Assembly (NCBI GenBank): GCA_044450785.1
Contig: JBIOJM010000098.1
Coordinates: 1 to 28,643, forward strand
Source of the DNA: JBIOJM01 sp044450785
GTDB taxonomy: Bacteria > Planctomycetota > Planctomycetia > Isosphaerales > Isosphaeraceae
Reading direction: 5' to 3'
DNA: 28,643 bases
The position numbers and the translations under genes are program-made. The notes beneath the pieces were generated by a model, which worked only from the letters and a program-made list of their open reading frames with translations, did no database searches and was not told where the DNA came from. Shown here one piece after another: positions 24,938 to 28,643 of the stretch (the first letter of the stretch is position 1; the number at the start of each line of letters is the position of its first letter).

Positions 24938-25030
24938 TTCGTGAGTCGCTGACTCCCGAATCGGACCGGACGGGCCCATCGCCGGAGATGCGAAGTGTTT
25001 TCTCAATTCGGGAGTCAGTGACTCCCGGAT
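24938..25030. repeat. Twin palindromic elements
   Basis: Two related copies: ATTCGTGAGTCGCTGACTCC from 24938 and ATTCGGGAGTCAGTGACTCC from 25006. The second contains the perfect palindrome CGGGAGTCA-G-TGACTCCCG (25009-25027, 9-bp arms). The first has a GAGTC-GCT-GACTC core (24943-24955). Their centres are about 69 nt apart and they lie roughly 200-280 nt upstream of the ATPase start. Confidence 0.85.
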
Positions 25031-25222
25031 TTGAGGATAGGTCTGATAGAATAGCGAATCCCGCACGAACGGTCTCTGGGTGAGTGGGCCTTGAAGCTTA
25101 GCCAGCGTTCCGTCCATCGAGACTGGAGCTGCGATCCCAAGTTCCGATGGCCGATGGGACGCTATCCTATTCTCTCAAATGGACCAGGTACAACTCAAAC
25201 TCGGGCAGCGGGAGGACCGACG

Positions 25223-26851
25223 ATGGAAAAAGGGATACTCCCGCTGATTCTAGAGGCGATGACGCTTCGCGGCCTCGGTTCCTATCTTCACGGCGCCCGC
25301 CTGGAGATCCGCCCGTTGACGATCCTCTGCGGCACCAATGGATCTGGAAAATCAACTTGGTTCCGGATCTTGCGGATTCTCCAGGCTTCGAGTGAGCGTG
25401 GTACGCTTCCGTTTTCCTTCGAGGACGACCTGCGCTGCGGCGACGAAGATCAGCACGACTATACAAATCCGCTCGTGCGACCTTCGATTGGCTTCAGCTG
25501 TTTCTTGGTCTCGGCAGCGGAGGATCGCGATTTCGGCGAGCCAGGGACAGTCGGGCTGCACATCAAATCCAGTGCGACGTTCTGTCTCGCAGAAATACGC
25601 GAGGCGTTGGGATGGCCTTCCGAAGAGGAGGATTCCCCCGTCGGGCTCTTGGCATCTGATTTCCTCCCACACTCCTTCCTGTCAAGAGGTTTATTGCCAC
25701 AGGGCACAAGGTTTCGCGTTCGCATGACTGCCCCAACATTCATGGCCGGAATCCATGAATCATTTTTCGTCGACCGTAGCTTGAACGACCGGATGGTCGA
25801 GCTGGTCATTAACGAAATCTATTCGATCCGTTTCGAAAGACGCCATCCGTCTACGGTTCGTCACTACACCGCGACGTGTACCCGAGCCTTCTGGCCAGGA
25901 TCCGGCCCTGATGACCTGACCGACATGGTCGTCGCCGAGTTTGACCTCGACGACCACGGATCTCCCATCAACGTCTGTGCCCCGTCCGAGGCTGACTCGT
26001 TCGAACTCCGAACGTGGTTCTGTCGCGTGGCGATCGACCGGATTCGCTTCTTGCTTGCCATGTCCGTGTACGGCGTTCATTGGATTGGCGCCATCCGATC
26101 AATCGAACGTCGCGCGCGTGTCGATGAGAAGGTCTTCAACGATCCCGACATCGTTGACAGCCGGTACGTGGGCGGAGAGGGCGAGTACGCCCAAGTCCTG
26201 GCAAGGAGGTTCGCCTACAATGAGATGCGCCTGGCGGAACCTCGGGGACAGGGTTCGATCAACTATTGCTTTTCTCGAGCAGGAAGCGACGTCCTCGAGA
26301 AACTGCTCGCAGTGAGGGATTCCACAACCCCTTCACCAACGCGTCGAATCCGGGAGTCAGCCAGCGAGCAGTCGAGACAGGCAATTAGTCCGATCGAACC
26401 CTCCAAGGGCAGAGACGCTGAAATCCGAACGGCCCAGGTACGGAACGACGCGCTACGGCGCCGCGACCTGTTCGACCCGAATTATTGGCCAGACCTCAGC
26501 CCCGAAAAACTCGCGTTTCTGTTCAAGAACGTTTCTTGTCTGGGTAGAACCCAACAAAGGTACGTAAAGTTCCGCGGACTGGCGCCCCCCACTGCTTCCG
26601 GCAGACTGATCCACTCTCCCGCCGTCTCATTGGGGCTGGAACCCCTAGCTGGTACCAGGGCGGCCCAGGCACGCTGGCGTACCTTCGTTCCCGCCGCTGA
26701 TTCTCAGGGCGATATAGCCCCCGGCCATTCCGACGATCAGCCCTGCCAGCGCATGGCCGATTGCGATGAAGTAATGGCGATTCAAATCGTAGAGGTACCT
26801 CGCCCCCAGTGTGACAGGGCGATGATAGCTCGGGTTCCAGGCGTCGATTGA
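25223..26851 (+). CDS. AAA/OLD-type ATPase, C-terminally truncated
   Basis: ATG 25223 with GGGAGG 7 nt upstream; an open extension to 25091 is not conserved. 542 residues. N-terminus LEAMTLRGLGSYLHGARLEIRPLTILCGTNGSGKSTWFRILRIL is the start of an OLD/DUF3696/AAA_21-type ATPase, with Walker A GTNGSGKST at residues 37-45. Residues ~60-440 form the long insert between Walker A and the ABC-like half. No signature motif and no Walker B (hhhh-D/E-E) is found. After about residue 445 (FLFKNVSCLGRTQ) the sequence becomes low-complexity and antisense to a membrane-protein remnant, so the C-terminal ATPase half is missing. Such ATPases serve in defence systems and other roles; this copy should be inactive alone. 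Confidence 0.65.
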   Translation: MEKGILPLILEAMTLRGLGSYLHGARLEIRPLTILCGTNGSGKSTWFRILRILQASSERGTLPFSFEDDLRCGDEDQHDYTNPLVRPSIGFSCFLVSAAEDRDFGEPGTVGLHIKSSATFCLAEIREALGWPSEEEDSPVGLLASDFLPHSFLSRGLLPQGTRFRVRMTAPTFMAGIHESFFVDRSLNDRMVELVINEIYSIRFERRHPSTVRHYTATCTRAFWPGSGPDDLTDMVVAEFDLDDHGSPINVCAPSEADSFELRTWFCRVAIDRIRFLLAMSVYGVHWIGAIRSIERRARVDEKVFNDPDIVDSRYVGGEGEYAQVLARRFAYNEMRLAEPRGQGSINYCFSRAGSDVLEKLLAVRDSTTPSPTRRIRESASEQSRQAISPIEPSKGRDAEIRTAQVRNDALRRRDLFDPNYWPDLSPEKLAFLFKNVSCLGRTQQRYVKFRGLAPPTASGRLIHSPAVSLGLEPLAGTRAAQARWRTFVPAADSQGDIAPGHSDDQPCQRMADCDEVMAIQIVEVPRPQCDRAMIARVPGVD

Positions 26852-27035
26852 CTGTCTCGGGTCGCTCGGTTCCGCGTGAAAGACAGGATACAGCTCGCCC
26901 AAGAGCCGGGACGAGGGGAGATAACCCTCGGCGAGCTGCGATCCGTAGGTCAGCAGACGGACGTCGAACTGTCCGTAGGCCGCGAGCAGGTATCGGTGCG
27001 TTGCACCCGCCGTCCTTTGCTTCGTGCTTTCCCAT
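26645..27035 (-). pseudogene. Frameshifted membrane-protein gene
   Basis: The start ATG overlaps the stop of the upstream redoxin gene (TGATG at 27037-27033) and gives MGKHEAKDGGCN. One extra base near 26999 then moves the protein-like reading into another frame: HRYLLAAYGQFDVRLLTYG, LAEGYLPSSRLLGELYPVFHAE, LGARYLYDLNRHYFIAIGHA, LAGLIVGMAGGYIALRISGG, ending in TAG at 26645. The last part contains a convincing membrane segment (FIAIGHALAGLIVGMAGGYIAL). The predicted intact product is ~129 residues. It may be a real frameshift or a sequencing error. I do not recognise the family. Confidence 0.5.
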
Positions 27036-28643
27036 CACGGTCTGGCCGCGCCTCGATTGGGGGCTTTCAAGAGATCCTCGATCTCCTTCGTGTACAGCTT
27101 CTCGAGCAGCACCTGGAACTGCCCCTCGGTCATGCGCCCCGGTCCCGGATCGATCCCTGCCTCCTTCATGATCGCCTGGACCTTCGGCACAAGGCTCGGG
27201 TCCTGGGGTGGGAGCGCGATCTTCCCCTCCCGGTCGATCAGGAATGCGAAAGTGTCGACGCGGACGCCGTAGCGATCGGCCGTGACACCGCCGATGTCCT
27301 GCTCGCCGACACCGCGGTCTCGATCGATGGCATAGACGAGCGACGATTGATTGGCGAGCAGCACGCGGCGGATGGTGTTCTCATCCGTCCCGGGCGCGTG
27401 GATGGTGAGGAAGACGACCCCGCGCGGCTCGAACTGATCCTTGAGCTTGTTCAGCACGGGCAGGGCCGAGGCGCACGAGGCCGTGTCGCGCCAGAACTCG
27501 AGGAAGACGATCCGACCCCGGAAATCGGCGAGCCGGCGGGGTTTGCCATCGGACCACTTGTCGATCTGCCACTCGGGGGCCGGTTGCCCCGTCGCCAGCG
27601 ACCTCGGCCGGTCCGGCGGGGCAGGCGGGGCCGGTCGCGGCGCGCCCGGCCGGGGCCTTGCTTGAAGCGGGATCTCGATCTCCCGGGAGGAGTCGATCGT
27701 CGGATAGGAATCTCCGCGCCGGAGGTCGCCGTAGCGCGCATCCAGCCGGACGGCGCCGCCGGGTAATCCCCGGAGCTCGAAGTGCCCGTTCTTGTCCGTG
27801 CGCGCGGCATAGGCCTCGTTCCCGATGCTCGTCGGCTGGACCATGACCCAGGCCCCTTCCACGGGGCGCCGCTGGGGATCGATGACCGTCCCGCGGAGCG
27901 TCACGTCGGGTCCCAGCCGGATCGGGGCCAGCTCCCGGGGACGGCCCTCCCGGCCCGCTTCCAGGGCGAACGCGTCCGATTCCGCCCGCGCGAAGCCCGG
28001 CTTCATCACTACGAGCTGGAAGACTCCGGGTTTTCCTGCGGGTTCCGCGAGCCAGGTCGCCTTCATGTGGTAGCGTCCCCGTGGATCGGTCGTCGACCAG
28101 TTCCGCCGGTCGGAAGAGAGGAATCCCGCTTGACCTCCGTCGTGGATGAGCACCAGCCCGACGCGCGCACCTGGGACCGGCTGCCCCCGAGGATCGAGGA
28201 TCAGGCCGGTCAGCTCGCTGTGCTGTTCAGTATTCAGGGCGGGCAATTCCACCCCGATCACCAGCTTGCCGCGCTCGATGACCGGTTTGATCGCGTCGGC
28301 CCCGATGATGGCCGCGCTGGCGCCCTCGCGCCGGAGACCGAGGGGACGAGCCTGTTCGGCCAGGGACACGGCCCCGAGCATGGCCGACTTCCCGCCTTCG
28401 TCGGTGAGACGGAATCGCCCCGGGCTCTCCGGGACCCGCTCGATCGACTGGACGGCGTCCGGCCGGAAGCCGGACTCCCACTCGAACTCGAGGGGGATGA
28501 ATGAGGGGAGCTGGCCGTCGCCTATCACGCGGCCGGTGAGCTTCCGAGCGTCCGGCGGCAGGGTGAGGATCGCCTTTCCGGATGCGTCTGATCGGGTGAC
28601 GAAATCCTCCGCCGGGTTCGTGAAGTACACCGTGGCCCCCGCC
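27035..28643 (-). CDS. Carboxypeptidase-regulatory-like / redoxin fusion protein (5' end outside window)
   Basis: The frame stays open to the right edge (AGATVYFTNPAEDF), so the N-terminus and any signal peptide are missing; ~535 residues are seen. There are at least three carboxypeptidase regulatory-like beta-sandwich repeats (SDASGKAILTLPPDA; TGLILDPRGQPVPGARV; RGTVIDPQRRPVEGAWV with DKNGHFELRGLPGG), a Pro/Arg linker, then a thioredoxin-like AhpC/TlpA domain (GQPAPEWQIDKW, RLADFRGRIVFLEFWRD, KDQFEPRGVVFLTIHAPG, RYGVRVDTFAFLIDREGKI). The expected WCxxC reads RDTASCASALP: only the cysteine at the resolving position remains. A helical tail follows. Likely exported. Its stop overlaps the start of the downstream membrane-protein gene. 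Confidence 0.82.
   Translation of the reverse strand, partial: AGATVYFTNPAEDFVTRSDASGKAILTLPPDARKLTGRVIGDGQLPSFIPLEFEWESGFRPDAVQSIERVPESPGRFRLTDEGGKSAMLGAVSLAEQARPLGLRREGASAAIIGADAIKPVIERGKLVIGVELPALNTEQHSELTGLILDPRGQPVPGARVGLVLIHDGGQAGFLSSDRRNWSTTDPRGRYHMKATWLAEPAGKPGVFQLVVMKPGFARAESDAFALEAGREGRPRELAPIRLGPDVTLRGTVIDPQRRPVEGAWVMVQPTSIGNEAYAARTDKNGHFELRGLPGGAVRLDARYGDLRRGDSYPTIDSSREIEIPLQARPRPGAPRPAPPAPPDRPRSLATGQPAPEWQIDKWSDGKPRRLADFRGRIVFLEFWRDTASCASALPVLNKLKDQFEPRGVVFLTIHAPGTDENTIRRVLLANQSSLVYAIDRDRGVGEQDIGGVTADRYGVRVDTFAFLIDREGKIALPPQDPSLVPKVQAIMKEAGIDPGPGRMTEGQFQVLLEKLYTKEIEDLLKAPNRGAARP

Larger units (their letters stand above)
24430..25222. other. Repeat-rich intergenic region, no gene
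   Basis: Apart from the 76-bp tandem repeat and the twin palindromes listed separately, I see nothing here that looks coding. Several long plus and minus frames cross it (for example plus 24269-24952), but they translate the repeat in different phases (TPKGLHNKAQ, YPEGVAQQSP) and are artefacts. The region 25031-25222 probably carries the promoter of the ATPase gene. Confidence 0.7.

Noticed and set aside
24269..24952. 227-codon plus-strand open frame
   Set aside because: It runs through the 76-bp repeat, giving periodic SLPRRGCTTKPRL-type peptides in different phases; no support as a gene.
25091..25222. N-terminal extension of the ATPase
   Set aside because: The sequence before MEKGILPL is not conserved-looking, and GGGAGG precedes ATG 25223 at ideal spacing.

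Overview
This is a GC-rich stretch of bacterial chromosome, most likely from a planctomycete and probably of the Isosphaeraceae/Gemmataceae type. That assignment is an inference. It rests on a CYRC/CPKC zinc-ribbon protein with a long acidic/proline linker and a C-terminal membrane anchor, a DUF4058 protein starting MPIHNWSRV, membrane proteins starting RKF(T/A)LVDA, a carboxypeptidase-regulatory/redoxin fusion, and intergenic space full of short repeats and extragenic hairpins.

Layout. 1-1504: accessory debris, with the 3' end of a plasmid/phage-type primase-helicase gene, about 620 bases without a convincing gene, and an N-terminally clipped TIR-domain gene. 1634-7049: a minus-strand SAM methyltransferase, a GH13 amylase-type enzyme and a large exported protein whose alpha/beta-hydrolase domain has lost its nucleophile. 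7422-11010: plus-strand zinc-ribbon membrane protein, dihydroxy-acid dehydratase (ilvD) and a KduD-like short-chain dehydrogenase. 11104-12444: an exported protein of unknown function. 12545-13654: an array of CTTGGCGGTT-type repeats that brackets, and partly encodes the ends of, a small GxxExxY nuclease-like gene. 13654-18589: an enolase-superfamily enzyme, a Cys-rich unknown, a dimethylformamidase-beta-like protein and two tandem paralogous membrane proteins. 18633-20877: kbl and tdh, the threonine-to-glycine pathway. 20990-22597: divergent glycerol-3-phosphate dehydrogenase. 22687-24016: an overlapping DUF4160/DUF2442 pair and a DUF4058 gene. 24067-25030: a phosphoesterase remnant, a 76-bp tandem repeat and twin palindromes. 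25223-28643: an ATPase that stops before its Walker B, a frameshifted membrane-protein gene, and a redoxin-fusion gene running off the window.

How the genes fit together. tdh and kbl (19-nt gap) form one catabolic unit converting threonine to glycine plus acetyl-CoA, and the membrane paralogs follow on the same strand. ilvD and the SDR (33-nt gap) are probably co-transcribed. The amylase and the hydrolase-like gene are adjacent on one strand. Most of the rest looks like individually transcribed genes separated by repeats.

The best candidate for something undescribed is the GxxExxY nuclease-like gene. It is flanked by two large inverted-repeat structures with 27-nt arms, and the same repeat monomer forms its start region and its C-terminal codons. 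It resembles a self-contained repeat-plus-nuclease element, analogous in layout to REP/RAYT pairs but with an unrelated protein.
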